Virus record (IMG/VR): IMGVR_UViG_3300025687_000344
Coordinates: 1 to 23,199 of that record
DNA: 23,199 nucleotides
From: a virus
Reading direction: 5' to 3' (one strand)
Below, in pieces: positions 8,905-16,256 of the stretch. A program made the position numbers and the translations under genes. The notes under the pieces are model-generated. The model saw only the letters and a list, made by a program, of their open reading frames with translations. It had not been told where the DNA came from and did no database searches. Every line of letters begins with the position of its first letter. Positions within the stretch are counted from its first letter, which is position 1.

Positions 8905-11028
8905 ATGCCTAGGATTCAAAACTTAAAAAATACAAATCTTTTACTAGATACAAAGTATGATTTATCTAGAGATATTGTTATATCTGCAGAGTTTGCTTTT
9001 TTTGGTGATTCTAATTTAGGAGGCGAAGGTTTTTGTGTTTTCTTGGTTGATGCAAATAAAACTTCTAACACTATTAATAATGGAAGTCCTGGACCCGGGT
9101 TGGGGTATGCTCCTTCAGATAACAAAGTTACTTATAAAAACAATAATATATTTGACGGAGTTGAAAATTCACTACTAGGTATTGGGTTTGATGCTGTAGG
9201 TAACTTTGCAGCTCCTTTAGGTTATACCCGCTCTGGTAATGAAATTACCGGGGGTCTTCCAAAGCCTAATGCAATTACTTTAAGAAATGGTGATCTTGGA
9301 GATAAAAATTATAGTGTTATTTCTTCTTCTGATAATTTGTCGTCTTTTGGTATTAATTTATATCAGTACTATTATGGTTCTATAACACCTACCCCAACTA
9401 ATACATTAACCACAACACCTACAATTACGGTCTCACCTTCAAATACAGTAAATTTCACTCTTACCCCAACGGTTACATATACTCCAAGTATCACTAAAAC
9501 TAATACCCCTACAAAAACTAGATCTCTTACTTTATCCCCTACAGTTTTTACTACTAGTACTAACACCCCAACTTGTACTAATACTATAACTAGAACCCCT
9601 ACCCAGACCGGTTATTTTCCTGTAAGAAAAGCGTTTAGAATTGTTATTAGTGACTTTGGTAAAACTATTCAAATATATTTGCGTAAAAGCAATTATGATA
9701 ATTTTATTTTAGTTCATGAGGTTGGAAATGTTGCCTTAAGTTCACCAGATAATAATCAAGTAAAGGTAGGGTTATCTTACTGCACAGGTACGCTTACGTC
9801 TAGCTTATATTTGTATAATTTTAATGTTAACGGTTCAGGAGTACAAAACACACCTACCCCTTCTGCAACAAAATTTTTAACCCCTACAAAGTCTAATTCC
9901 CCTACCTGTACAGCTACTGCGACACTTACTAAAACAACTAATGCATCACCTACACTTACTCCAACTCAAACCCCAACGGTAACATATACTAATACAATAA
10001 CCCCTACAAGTTTTGTAACACCAACAACAACTAGAACAAACACACCCACATTAACTAACACACCTACAATTACTCAAACCCCTACTAATTTTTCATCTCG
10101 AACACTAACAATATCTAAATCAAAACCTGGAGTTACATCTGAGCCTACACCCACACCTACACATACTAGTACGCCAACTTATACTTCAACTTTAAAAATT
10201 GACTCTAACCCTAATGTGATAAATTCTTTTACCGACACGTTTAGTTTAGCACCTGATGCTTGTTATAAATTTGTTTTTGAAAGTGATTATTTAGAAGCTT
10301 CTGATGCAGGTATAGCTGTTAATGTTTTGATTAACAATGCAAGAAGAGGTTTTAATAATAATCAAAATAATTTACTAAACTATCAATCAACTGATAACCC
10401 AACTGGTGTTACATCTAATTGGCATTATTCTAAATTTCAATCTTTTTTCTTTAATGGAGATGTTGTTACTGCTCAAACAGTAGGAGGAACAGCTGAAAAT
10501 GGTCAAAATTATTGGATGAACATTCCTTTTATTGAAATTAATAATAATAATAAAGACCCTAGAAAAGGTGTTCGTTCTGGAATATACCAAGCTTTAAATT
10601 CATTAGTTAGTACAGGAAGTACCTTAAATGAATCTCTTATTTATATTAACAAAAAAGTTGATGATAATTTTATATGGAATGTAGCTGGGTTATCTGAAGA
10701 CTATAAAATTCCAATCTATAATTCTGATACTAGTAACTACTATTTTAATTCTTTTGATTTATCTATTAACCCTGCAAATATACTTTATGATTTTGACTAT
10801 ATAACTGATTATCAAAATAGGCAAACTTTCTTAAGTAAAACTAATAGTTATAGGATTCAACCTAATAATAGATATATATCTATTAATGACGGCCAGTTAG
10901 ATTACACTTTTAGTTTCTGTACTGAATTAATTCGATATTGGCCTACAGTAATTAATTCATCAGGAGGAAACATAGAACGCCCTGGTTTTTGGGGCGCTAG
11001 ATTAACCTTATTTATTAACGTAGCATAA
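8905..11028 (+). CDS. Fibre-like protein: lectin-like domain split by Thr-Pro-rich segments
   Basis: This is a 707-residue probable host- or glycan-binding virion protein. Residues 1-150 look like the first half of an L-type lectin (legume-lectin/concanavalin-like) fold, with GGEGFCVFLVDA (39-50), a Gly-Pro-rich loop ending GLGYAPS, and LLGIGFDAVGNF (90-101). Residues 161-236 are a mucin-like Thr-Pro-rich stretch. Residues 240-310 (FRIVISDFGKTIQIYLR and following strands) look like the second half of the same fold. A second Thr-Pro segment covers 315-430. A distinct C-terminal domain of about 275 residues follows, with no recognised family. Its TAA overlaps the next start (TAATG), so the two fibre-like genes are translationally coupled. 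Sequence-based lectin assignment is moderate. Confidence 0.65.
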   Translation: MPRIQNLKNTNLLLDTKYDLSRDIVISAEFAFFGDSNLGGEGFCVFLVDANKTSNTINNGSPGPGLGYAPSDNKVTYKNNNIFDGVENSLLGIGFDAVGNFAAPLGYTRSGNEITGGLPKPNAITLRNGDLGDKNYSVISSSDNLSSFGINLYQYYYGSITPTPTNTLTTTPTITVSPSNTVNFTLTPTVTYTPSITKTNTPTKTRSLTLSPTVFTTSTNTPTCTNTITRTPTQTGYFPVRKAFRIVISDFGKTIQIYLRKSNYDNFILVHEVGNVALSSPDNNQVKVGLSYCTGTLTSSLYLYNFNVNGSGVQNTPTPSATKFLTPTKSNSPTCTATATLTKTTNASPTLTPTQTPTVTYTNTITPTSFVTPTTTRTNTPTLTNTPTITQTPTNFSSRTLTISKSKPGVTSEPTPTPTHTSTPTYTSTLKIDSNPNVINSFTDTFSLAPDACYKFVFESDYLEASDAGIAVNVLINNARRGFNNNQNNLLNYQSTDNPTGVTSNWHYSKFQSFFFNGDVVTAQTVGGTAENGQNYWMNIPFIEINNNNKDPRKGVRSGIYQALNSLVSTGSTLNESLIYINKKVDDNFIWNVAGLSEDYKIPIYNSDTSNYYFNSFDLSINPANILYDFDYITDYQNRQTFLSKTNSYRIQPNNRYISINDGQLDYTFSFCTELIRYWPTVINSSGGNIERPGFWGARLTLFINVA
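9385..9612 (+). repeat. First Thr-Pro-rich (mucin-like) coding segment
   Basis: This stretch encodes residues 161-236 of the 707-residue protein, with repeated TPT, TPS and TNTPT units. The repeats are degenerate at DNA level (mixed ACA/ACT/ACC and CCT/CCA/CCC codons). They interrupt the lectin-like domain. Confidence 0.8.
9847..10194 (+). repeat. Second Thr-Pro-rich (mucin-like) coding segment
   Basis: This stretch encodes residues 315-430 of the 707-residue protein. It is richer in TPT/TNTPT units than the first segment and probably forms an extended linker to the C-terminal domain. Confidence 0.8.
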
Positions 11029-13346
11029 TGCAAAACAACATTTACATAATCGGTACAGATAAAACAGTTTTAGATTTAGGTATTACATCCGGTTATTATT
11101 ATATTAACCCGGTTAATCAATCTAGTAATTTTTATACTAGTTCGCTATTAAGTATGTCTTTTAATCCGAATGCTTCTTATTCTGAAAAGTTAGACTGTGG
11201 GTCATTTACAGATGATTATTTAAATTATAAAGTTACAACTAAACTAACTTACGAAGCAGGTAACCTTAATAAAGAATATAGTGAATTTTATTCTTTTAAT
11301 TTTATATTATCTGGTATAAATGATACAACTAATACAATATCAAAAATAGAATTTGAACCTGTTGATAATGAAATTATAGTAAAAAGTTTTGATAGTGATG
11401 TTACTTTTGATTCTTCTTATGTTTATAATACCTTGTTAGGTGATAAATTTAACAATCCTAAATATTTTACATATAATTATACATATAGTATTAACAATGG
11501 GCAATCCACTCAAACATTTACTCCTAAATTTTCAGCATATAGGAAAGATGGTTTAATTGATGAGTATATTTTATATGTAAATGTTAGTCAGGATAGTATT
11601 AATAGTTTAGCTGATGATATAAAACTTATTGATACACAAATTTTACCTATTTCATCTAATGATTGTTTATTTCAAGTTGAATTGAGTAATCCAAATTATG
11701 TTAATAATTTGGTTTTAAGAAGAAATATAACACCTACACCTACTAGGACAGTTACCCCATCACTTACCAAAAAAGCATCTCCTACAAGAACACAAACTCC
11801 TACAAACTCTAATACAAGAACTGTCACGCCTACAAAAACGCCATCAAGAACAGCTCGCCCTACGCCTTCACATACAAGGACTTGTACCCCTACTTTAACT
11901 CAGCAACCTACACCTTATATAACCCCTACACCCACACCTACGTTAACTAACACCCCTACATCAACTTTATTTAGAGTTCCAATTCCTATAGATGAACCAG
12001 ATTTACCGAATTTACCTTGTAACGGTCTAGATTATACAGCTAGAAGAATTAGATTATATTTTGATTTTACTTCTGATCAATTTGCTCCTGACACTATTTT
12101 TTCACATGATAAATCTTACTTTGCTATAAAAATAGGGGTAAAATATTCTTATGCAGGAGGTTCTTCTGAGCAGTATTATTTTAATGATTTAATTATATCA
12201 GATTTTTATCTTAATAGATTTTTTAGAGATTTACAAGTTAACGGTACAACAAGCAGAGTATATAGTGTAGATTTGTTTATACCTATAAACATGTCTGTAA
12301 AATATTTAACTCCTGTTTATTATTTTGATGATAATGTAATTTCAGACCCCGGTATCATATTTAAAAATAGTGAAGGGGAGATTGACCCTAATTATATTGA
12401 AGATTTTTTAAATTCCGATAATGTAGATTCTTTTAAATTTAATTGTTTTACCAGTACAGGTGACAAAAATAATTATACTCCAGGAGATCCTCCCGGTGGA
12501 GGTGATCCCGGTGGAGGTGGTCCCGGTGGAGGTGATCCCGGTGGAGGTGGTCCTGGTGGAGGTGGTCCCGGCCCCGGTATAATCATACCGGACCCAATAA
12601 TTCAAACAAAAGGTCAATATATAATATCTTTTCAATGGTCCTTAACTCAATATAGATTATATTGTAATTTTCCTAAAACTTCTGAAAATGAAGAATGGCT
12701 TAATATTGCTCCTACAGGAAGATTTCTTTCTACATTAACTGTTTATTTAGTAGAGGTGCCTTTAAATTATAATTTAAATGGTTATAAATTAACCGAAACG
12801 AGATATAATAATGGTAATCCATACACTTGGTATGCGAAATCTCCATATGACGTGTTTGATAATAACGGGGTAAACTTGAAAGTATTAGACGGCCCATATA
12901 CTGTTACTAAAGAACTTTTAAATGAAAAAATAGCTCCTGTAGAGGGTCAGGTAAATAAAGTAAGTACTAAAATGCTAAATGATATTTATTATAATAAAAT
13001 TTTTGATGGAAATAGAAGTATTAAAGTTTTTTATTATTGGAATCAAATTGCCCAACCTTATGGTGATGACGAAAAACGATATCAAGAATGGAAAGAAATG
13101 AATACTTCTGGTATAAATTATTGTTATGTTTTGTGGGATAATAATGAAGGTTCTAAACCTGATCCAGATTACCCTGATTTTAAAACTCTTCCTTCTTATT
13201 CTAGACCTTTTGTACAAATTAACGGTTTAATAGATTTTATCCCTATAGAAGTTTATGATAATAATAAACTATACGACGGCCAACCTATTTATAATTTAGA
13301 AGAATCTGCACATGCAACCCTCATATATAATTTTAAAAATGAATAG
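11028..13346 (+). CDS. Fibre-like protein with Thr-Pro linker and Gly-Pro-rich hinge
   Basis: This 772-residue protein is coupled to the preceding fibre-like gene by TAATG. The layout is an N-terminal beta-rich domain of about 230 residues, a Thr-Pro-rich linker (235-314), and a middle beta-rich domain. A Gly-Pro-Asp hinge follows at about residues 484-520, built from five 15-bp DNA repeats. The C-terminal domain (about 250 residues) includes several Trp and Tyr residues. No catalytic motif is recognised. The alternation of globular domains with extended or flexible linkers, and the shared Thr-Pro style with its neighbour, suggest both are parts of one tail-fibre or baseplate appendage. The gene's end overlaps the next ATG by 8 nt. 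Confidence 0.65.
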   Translation: MQNNIYIIGTDKTVLDLGITSGYYYINPVNQSSNFYTSSLLSMSFNPNASYSEKLDCGSFTDDYLNYKVTTKLTYEAGNLNKEYSEFYSFNFILSGINDTTNTISKIEFEPVDNEIIVKSFDSDVTFDSSYVYNTLLGDKFNNPKYFTYNYTYSINNGQSTQTFTPKFSAYRKDGLIDEYILYVNVSQDSINSLADDIKLIDTQILPISSNDCLFQVELSNPNYVNNLVLRRNITPTPTRTVTPSLTKKASPTRTQTPTNSNTRTVTPTKTPSRTARPTPSHTRTCTPTLTQQPTPYITPTPTPTLTNTPTSTLFRVPIPIDEPDLPNLPCNGLDYTARRIRLYFDFTSDQFAPDTIFSHDKSYFAIKIGVKYSYAGGSSEQYYFNDLIISDFYLNRFFRDLQVNGTTSRVYSVDLFIPINMSVKYLTPVYYFDDNVISDPGIIFKNSEGEIDPNYIEDFLNSDNVDSFKFNCFTSTGDKNNYTPGDPPGGGDPGGGGPGGGDPGGGGPGGGGPGPGIIIPDPIIQTKGQYIISFQWSLTQYRLYCNFPKTSENEEWLNIAPTGRFLSTLTVYLVEVPLNYNLNGYKLTETRYNNGNPYTWYAKSPYDVFDNNGVNLKVLDGPYTVTKELLNEKIAPVEGQVNKVSTKMLNDIYYNKIFDGNRSIKVFYYWNQIAQPYGDDEKRYQEWKEMNTSGINYCYVLWDNNEGSKPDPDYPDFKTLPSYSRPFVQINGLIDFIPIEVYDNNKLYDGQPIYNLEESAHATLIYNFKNE
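11730..11969 (+). repeat. Thr-Pro-rich coding segment in the 772-residue protein
   Basis: This stretch encodes residues 235-314, rich in TPT, TPS and TRT units. Unlike the segments in the neighbouring gene it carries many Arg and Lys residues (TRTVTPTKTPSRTARP), so this linker is positively charged. Confidence 0.75.
12495..12569 (+). repeat. Five tandem 15-bp units encoding GGGDP/GGGGP
   Basis: The unit GGTGGAGGTGATCCC alternates with a one-base variant (GGTCCC, giving GGGGP); the fourth unit ends in CCT. It is a GC-rich minisatellite in an otherwise AT-rich operon and encodes a flexible hinge. Unit number could vary by slippage. Confidence 0.85.
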
Positions 13347-13482
13347 TGAAGAAAAAAATAAAATAACTGAAGAAGAAAAAAGGAAACAAATTGAAGAAAT
13401 GTGGGCTAAATATGAACAAAGTAAACTTTCTGATTCTGATGATGAAAACGATATATTTTATTTGTTAGATAATATTGATTAA
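13339..13482 (+). CDS. Small acidic/coiled-coil protein, 47 residues
   Basis: This short gene starts inside the end of the fibre-like gene with the 8-nt overlap ATGAATAG. Residues 1-30 are rich in Glu and Lys and look like a single charged helix (EEEKRKQIEEMW). Residues 31-47 are acidic. No family is recognised. Translation is probably coupled to the upstream gene. The overlap start and clean stop at 13480-13482 support a real gene, but it is short. Confidence 0.55.
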   Translation: MNSEEKNKITEEEKRKQIEEMWAKYEQSKLSDSDDENDIFYLLDNID

Positions 13483-13494
13483 AATAGTATTTCT

Positions 13495-13502
13495 TTTAAA
13501 TT
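13495..13502 (+). promoter_or_regulatory. Weak late-type promoter candidate
   Basis: TTTAAATT lies 6 nt before the ATG at 13509, in a 26-nt gap. It keeps the spacing of the other late sites but departs from the octamer at the last base, so it is tentative. Confidence 0.3.
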
Positions 13503-13508
13503 ATTTTA

Positions 13509-13769
13509 ATGAGCAATACTTATTCTTTACATTTACTTGAAAAACTACATTTATCAAAACTAGTATATTTTAATAAAGATTTTAATGAAGTGTATTCATG
13601 GTTTGGAGGTCATGAAATAAAAATCTTTAATTATATTGGTGAAGAAATAGGCCACTCAACTATTATCAATAATAAAACAAAAGCAGATTACCAATTGACT
13701 GATAACATTGAAGAAAAAGATGTTCAGCTGTCAATTGATGCTATTGTTAGAAGCCTTTATAATGGATAA
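13509..13769 (+). CDS. Unrecognised 86-residue protein
   Basis: No family is recognised. The protein is mixed alpha/beta, with aromatic-rich segments around VYFNKDFNEVYSWFGGHE and a helical C-terminus. It has no membrane segment or signal peptide. A weak late octamer lies 6 nt upstream. The stop overlaps the next ATG by 8 nt (ATGGATAA), the same type of overlap as at 13339-13346, which suggests co-translation with the following gene. Confidence 0.6.
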   Translation: MSNTYSLHLLEKLHLSKLVYFNKDFNEVYSWFGGHEIKIFNYIGEEIGHSTIINNKTKADYQLTDNIEEKDVQLSIDAIVRSLYNG

Positions 13770-13986
13770 TATTGAAGAAGAATTTTTATCTACCCTAGAT
13801 CTTGTATTTGAATTAGATGATTTAGAAGAAATAGGAAATGTCGTTTCATTATTTTTATATAATAATAAAGTGATGCCGGGTACTGAGTTATATGAGGAAA
13901 TGACCGCTCAGTTCTACGCTTGTATGAATGAAAAACTTAATATCAGAATTATAAAAAAATTTAGAAAACTATTAGATGAATTATGA
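13762..13986 (+). CDS. Unrecognised acidic helical protein, 74 residues
   Basis: I place the start at the ATG at 13762, giving MDNIEEEF. The longer in-frame start at 13708 would lie deep inside the upstream gene. The peptide is predicted mostly helical, acidic in its first 30 residues (ELDDLEEI) and basic near the end (RIIKKFRKLL). It overlaps the upstream gene by 8 nt and the next by 11 nt. This tight overlap chain indicates one translation-coupled unit. No function can be assigned. Confidence 0.6.
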   Translation: MDNIEEEFLSTLDLVFELDDLEEIGNVVSLFLYNNKVMPGTELYEEMTAQFYACMNEKLNIRIIKKFRKLLDEL

Positions 13987-14773
13987 TGATTTAAACATAT
14001 CGCAAAATAAATTAAACAATATATTTTGCGAATACGGAAAAGATAAATATTGCTCATTAACAGAATGGGTAAACGGTAAAGGTGTTGATATTACATTTGA
14101 AAATAAAGAATATATCAATTTAGATTATAAAAAAGCATCAGCTCTTCTTACATGTTTATTCAATGCTAGTATTTATAAAAGTATTCCACCTCATTTAAAA
14201 AATGATTCAGTATCTATAGATACTTTATTTTCACAACAAAATTTATATCACGACGATCCTTTTATCCAAGATATAAAAAATGAATATTTTAAACAACAAC
14301 AATCTCCTCAACCACCTCAACAACAAACACCTCCTCAACAACCACCTCAACAACCACCTCAACAACAAGCGCCTCCTCCACAACCTCCTCAACAACAAGC
14401 GCCTCCTCCACAACCTCCTCAACAACAAGCGCCCCCGCCTCAACAACAAGCTCCTCCTCCTCAACCTCCTCAACAAGAAGAGCCTCCTGCATTTGAATTA
14501 GTTACTCCCCCTTGTAAACGGTTCAGAATTAAAAAAACAAAAGTAAACAAAGACAAACTTATTGATGAAATATGCAATTTTGCTGATTATATAGATAGGG
14601 AATATGAAGCTGTTTATGATTTGGTGTATAGTCATGAATGTAATAGAGATTCAAGCAAAGAAGAAAGAGTTCTTCAAACAGAGCTAGAAAAAAAATTAGA
14701 TTTAGTAAACTACATAAGAAATTTATTTCAGAGTTGTGTAATGTACTGTTTAGAACCTGATTCTGATAAATAA
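13976..14773 (+). CDS. Pro/Gln-repeat protein, 265 residues, unrecognised
   Basis: The protein has three parts: a folded-looking N-terminal domain (1-105), a Pro/Gln-rich low-complexity segment (107-171) with QQQAPPPQPP repeats, and a basic then helical C-terminal domain (180-260). The last begins with CKRFRIKKTKVNK and may contain a coiled coil around residues 228-250. No family is recognised. The low-complexity arm suggests a spacer, such as in a tail-associated or internal virion protein, but this is speculative. It overlaps the previous gene by 11 nt. Its last codons contain the late octamer of the next gene. Confidence 0.65.
   Translation: MNYDDLNISQNKLNNIFCEYGKDKYCSLTEWVNGKGVDITFENKEYINLDYKKASALLTCLFNASIYKSIPPHLKNDSVSIDTLFSQQNLYHDDPFIQDIKNEYFKQQQSPQPPQQQTPPQQPPQQPPQQQAPPPQPPQQQAPPPQPPQQQAPPPQQQAPPPQPPQQEEPPAFELVTPPCKRFRIKKTKVNKDKLIDEICNFADYIDREYEAVYDLVYSHECNRDSSKEERVLQTELEKKLDLVNYIRNLFQSCVMYCLEPDSDK
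14294..14488 (+). repeat. Pro/Gln-coding low-complexity repeat
   Basis: Two exact tandem 30-bp units occupy 14361-14390 and 14391-14420. They are flanked by degenerate CAACCTCCT/CAACAACAA units on both sides. The third unit is partial and partly C-rich. The stretch opens spurious long frames on both strands, which should not be read as genes. Confidence 0.85.
14765..14772 (+). promoter_or_regulatory. Late promoter octamer overlapping the upstream stop codon
   Basis: GATAAATA spans the final codons and the first two bases of the stop codon of the Pro/Gln protein gene. It lies exactly 5 nt before the GTG at 14778. It differs from TATAAATA only at the first base. Confidence 0.6.
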
Positions 14774-14777
14774 CTAT

Positions 14778-15035
14778 GTGTGGGACTTTTTTAGATTTTT
14801 AATTATATGGATTAGTGATAATTTATCTATTCCTTTTTGGTCAGTAGGACATATTCATTTATCTATTTCTGATTACCAAATCTCTACTAAAATATTAGCT
14901 AGTTTAATTATGCATATTATAGTAGGATTTGGTTTTTTTCTGTCTTATAAAGATCATTTAAATGAAAAAAAAGCATCACAAAAAAGAAATTACGAAACTT
15001 TAAAGTTTTATATAGATACAAATGAAAAAGATTAA
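14778..15035 (+). CDS. Small membrane protein, 85 residues
   Basis: The start is GTG at 14778. An ATG two bases upstream is in another frame that stops after eight codons, and a late octamer sits 5 nt before the GTG. The N-terminus (FFRFLIIWI) is hydrophobic. A clearer membrane helix lies at about residues 38-57 (ILASLIMHIIVGFGFFL), followed by a Lys-rich cytoplasmic-type tail. Such small late membrane proteins in phages are often holins or lysis accessories, but there is no sequence match to prove this. It overlaps the next gene by 14 nt. Confidence 0.6.
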   Translation: MWDFFRFLIIWISDNLSIPFWSVGHIHLSISDYQISTKILASLIMHIIVGFGFFLSYKDHLNEKKASQKRNYETLKFYIDTNEKD

Positions 15036-15252
15036 AAGTTTTAAAAAATTTGTTGAAGATGAGGATGAAACAGTCTTTTCTGGTCCAGGGGAAGAGGAAT
15101 CTTTGAAAAAGGCAAAAATAATAAAGAAGTTGCAAAAATCCTTACCTGGCGCTGATATAGCCCCGCCAATGGGAATTAACGGTACAGCTAATTATACTAA
15201 TAGAACCCCCGCACCTTTAAATAGTAGAGGATATCGTAAATCTAAAGTTTAA
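15022..15252 (+). CDS. Unrecognised small basic/acidic protein, 76 residues
   Basis: The protein starts with MKKIKSFKKFVEDEDE, a basic-then-acidic N-terminus of a kind common in small T4-like virion or assembly proteins. It continues with a Lys-rich helix (about 28-40) and ends in a Pro/Asn/Arg-rich tail that looks disordered. No family is recognised. It starts within the membrane protein gene (14-nt overlap) without its own promoter. Its stop codon overlaps the late octamer of the nuclease gene. Confidence 0.6.
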   Translation: MKKIKSFKKFVEDEDETVFSGPGEEESLKKAKIIKKLQKSLPGADIAPPMGINGTANYTNRTPAPLNSRGYRKSKV

Positions 15253-15255
15253 ATA
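15248..15255 (+). promoter_or_regulatory. Late-type promoter octamer before the nuclease gene
   Basis: TTTAAATA contains the TAA stop of the upstream gene and lies exactly 5 nt before the ATG at 15261, the most frequent spacing among the late sites here. Confidence 0.5.
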
Positions 15256-15260
15256 AGACT

Positions 15261-15623
15261 ATGTACGAATATAAAGCAAAAATTATAAGAGTCATTGATG
15301 GTGATACATTAAAAGCTTTAATTGATGTAGGTTTTAATATGCACCACGAAGCTGTAATAAGATTAAATGGAATCGATTGCCCTGAAACAAGAACTAAAGA
15401 TATTAAAGAAAAATCTAAAGGGTTAGAAGCTAAAGAAAGAATGATAGAATTGTTAGATCAGTGTAATTATGAAGTAAATATTAAATCTCATGGTTTGGAT
15501 AAGTATGGAAGATGTTTAGCTGAAGTTATTTCAATCACTCCTCATGGAGAATATAAAAATTTAAACCGTATACTTTTAGATGAAGGTCTAGCAAAAGACT
15601 ATTTTGGTGGAAGAAAAGATTGA
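15261..15623 (+). CDS. Staphylococcal-nuclease-like (thermonuclease) enzyme
   Basis: This 120-residue single-domain SNase-fold nuclease probably cleaves DNA and/or RNA with Ca2+. Family motifs are in order: VIDGDT (11-16, metal-binding Asp), RLNGIDCPE (34-42, active-site Arg and Asp), GLEAKERM with the likely catalytic Glu56, and DKYGRCLAEV (80-89, second active-site Arg84). The C-terminus NRILLDEGLAKDY matches the family's closing helix. No signal peptide is present, so it would act in the infected cell or be packaged. The late-type octamer 5 nt upstream suggests late expression. Its small size is close to the minimal catalytic domain. Confidence 0.88.
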   Translation: MYEYKAKIIRVIDGDTLKALIDVGFNMHHEAVIRLNGIDCPETRTKDIKEKSKGLEAKERMIELLDQCNYEVNIKSHGLDKYGRCLAEVISITPHGEYKNLNRILLDEGLAKDYFGGRKD

Positions 15624-15646
15624 CGTTTGTTGTTTGTGTATATAAT
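15620..15646 (+). promoter_or_regulatory. Sigma70-like promoter before the 89-residue gene
   Basis: TTGACG, a 15-bp spacer and TATAAT, with the -10 box ending 8 nt before the ATG at 15655. Transcription would start about 2 nt before the start codon. The spacer lacks the GGA-TCC motif seen in the next two promoters. Confidence 0.7.
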
Positions 15647-15654
15647 ATACGTAT

Positions 15655-15924
15655 ATGACAACAATGACTAATACAAATATCGATGGAACAACTACAACCT
15701 ACCTGACTGGTCGTCCTATTGACTATAGCAAGAAAGTCGAAGGTAACCCTCAGCGTATTTTTGCTGAATTTGAAGTCGGCTATGACGGGTCGCTTCATGT
15801 AGTAAAAGCTCACGGGGAAGTAAAAGTTAATCAGTTTGCTACCCGAGTTAAGAAACTAAAAGCACGTAGTGTTCATCGCGTTCTGCGTAATGCAGGTATC
15901 AAGCGCACGTTGACTGTTAATTGA
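15655..15924 (+). CDS. Unrecognised early-type protein, 89 residues
   Basis: No family is recognised. The N-terminal 15 residues are Thr/Asn-rich. The middle (RIFAEFEVGYDGSLHVVKAHGEVKV) looks like an antiparallel beta sheet, and the C-terminus is basic (TRVKKLKARSVHRVLRNAGIKR), which would suit nucleic-acid binding. A second in-frame ATG occurs at 15664. I prefer 15655 because it lies where a transcript from the promoter at 15620-15646 would begin. Arg codons are mostly CGT/CGC, unlike the AGA-rich structural genes, consistent with the early group that begins here. Confidence 0.7.
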   Translation: MTTMTNTNIDGTTTTYLTGRPIDYSKKVEGNPQRIFAEFEVGYDGSLHVVKAHGEVKVNQFATRVKKLKARSVHRVLRNAGIKRTLTVN

Positions 15925-15927
15925 TAG

Positions 15928-15956
15928 TTGATTAATATTCGGAACGTCCCTATTAT
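15928..15956 (+). promoter_or_regulatory. Sigma70-like promoter with operator-like inverted repeat
   Basis: TTGATT, 17 bp, TATTAT. The -10 box is 7 nt before the ATG at 15964. The 11 nt abutting the -10 box are CGGAACGTCCC (15940-15950), an inverted repeat GGA-N3-TCC also found before the DUF932 and ArfA-like genes. Confidence 0.7.
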
Positions 15957-15963
15957 CTATCGT

Positions 15964-16212
15964 ATGAAATGCAATACTTGTTCTAATGATGTTGAGCAAC
16001 CTAGAGTTGAGTTCGGAATGAAAACCTGTAAGGCTTGTGCGTTTAGAGGTAGGGACGTTGCTCGTTATAAAGGGGTTATGAATTGGTCTCATAAGACCGC
16101 CCCTGTTATCCAAGTAATGTCAAGCGATTGTTTTGACGAACAAAAAAAATATTACGTTCCGCGAGGAGCAAGAAGTTCTGTCAAAAATTTTAGCAAGCAC
16201 GTATGTGCTTAA
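15964..16212 (+). CDS. Zinc-ribbon protein, 82 residues
   Basis: A small protein with paired Cys motifs, CNTC (3-6) and CKAC (22-25), that should bind one zinc ion. It is followed by a conserved-looking segment, GVMNWSHKTAPVIQVMS (37-53). I recall similar small proteins in T4-like marine phages, but their function is unknown to me. The fold suggests nucleic-acid or protein binding. The start is the ATG at 15964. The frame is open further upstream, but only with a TTG at 15928 that is part of the -35 box. The promoter's expected +1 falls at this ATG. Confidence 0.75.
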   Translation: MKCNTCSNDVEQPRVEFGMKTCKACAFRGRDVARYKGVMNWSHKTAPVIQVMSSDCFDEQKKYYVPRGARSSVKNFSKHVCA

Positions 16213-16222
16213 TTTTTTTGTG

Positions 16223-16250
16223 TTGATAAAGTACGGAGTGTCCATATAAT
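16223..16250 (+). promoter_or_regulatory. Sigma70-like promoter of the DUF932 gene with operator-like repeat
   Basis: TTGATA, 16 bp, TATAAT, ending 6 nt before the ATG at 16257, so +1 is predicted at the start codon. CGGAGTGTCCA (16234-16244) abuts the -10 box and contains GGA-N3-TCC. Confidence 0.8.
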
Positions 16251-16256
16251 AATTTT

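Noticed and set aside
12408-12635. Thr/Gly-rich minus-strand frame across the Gly-repeat
   Set aside because: It is the antisense reading of the 15-bp minisatellite inside the fibre-like gene.
14243-14501. Several long frames rich in Leu/Arg, Asn/Leu or Glu/Val on both strands
   Set aside because: They are shadows of the Pro/Gln repeat, which lacks stops in other frames because of its low complexity.
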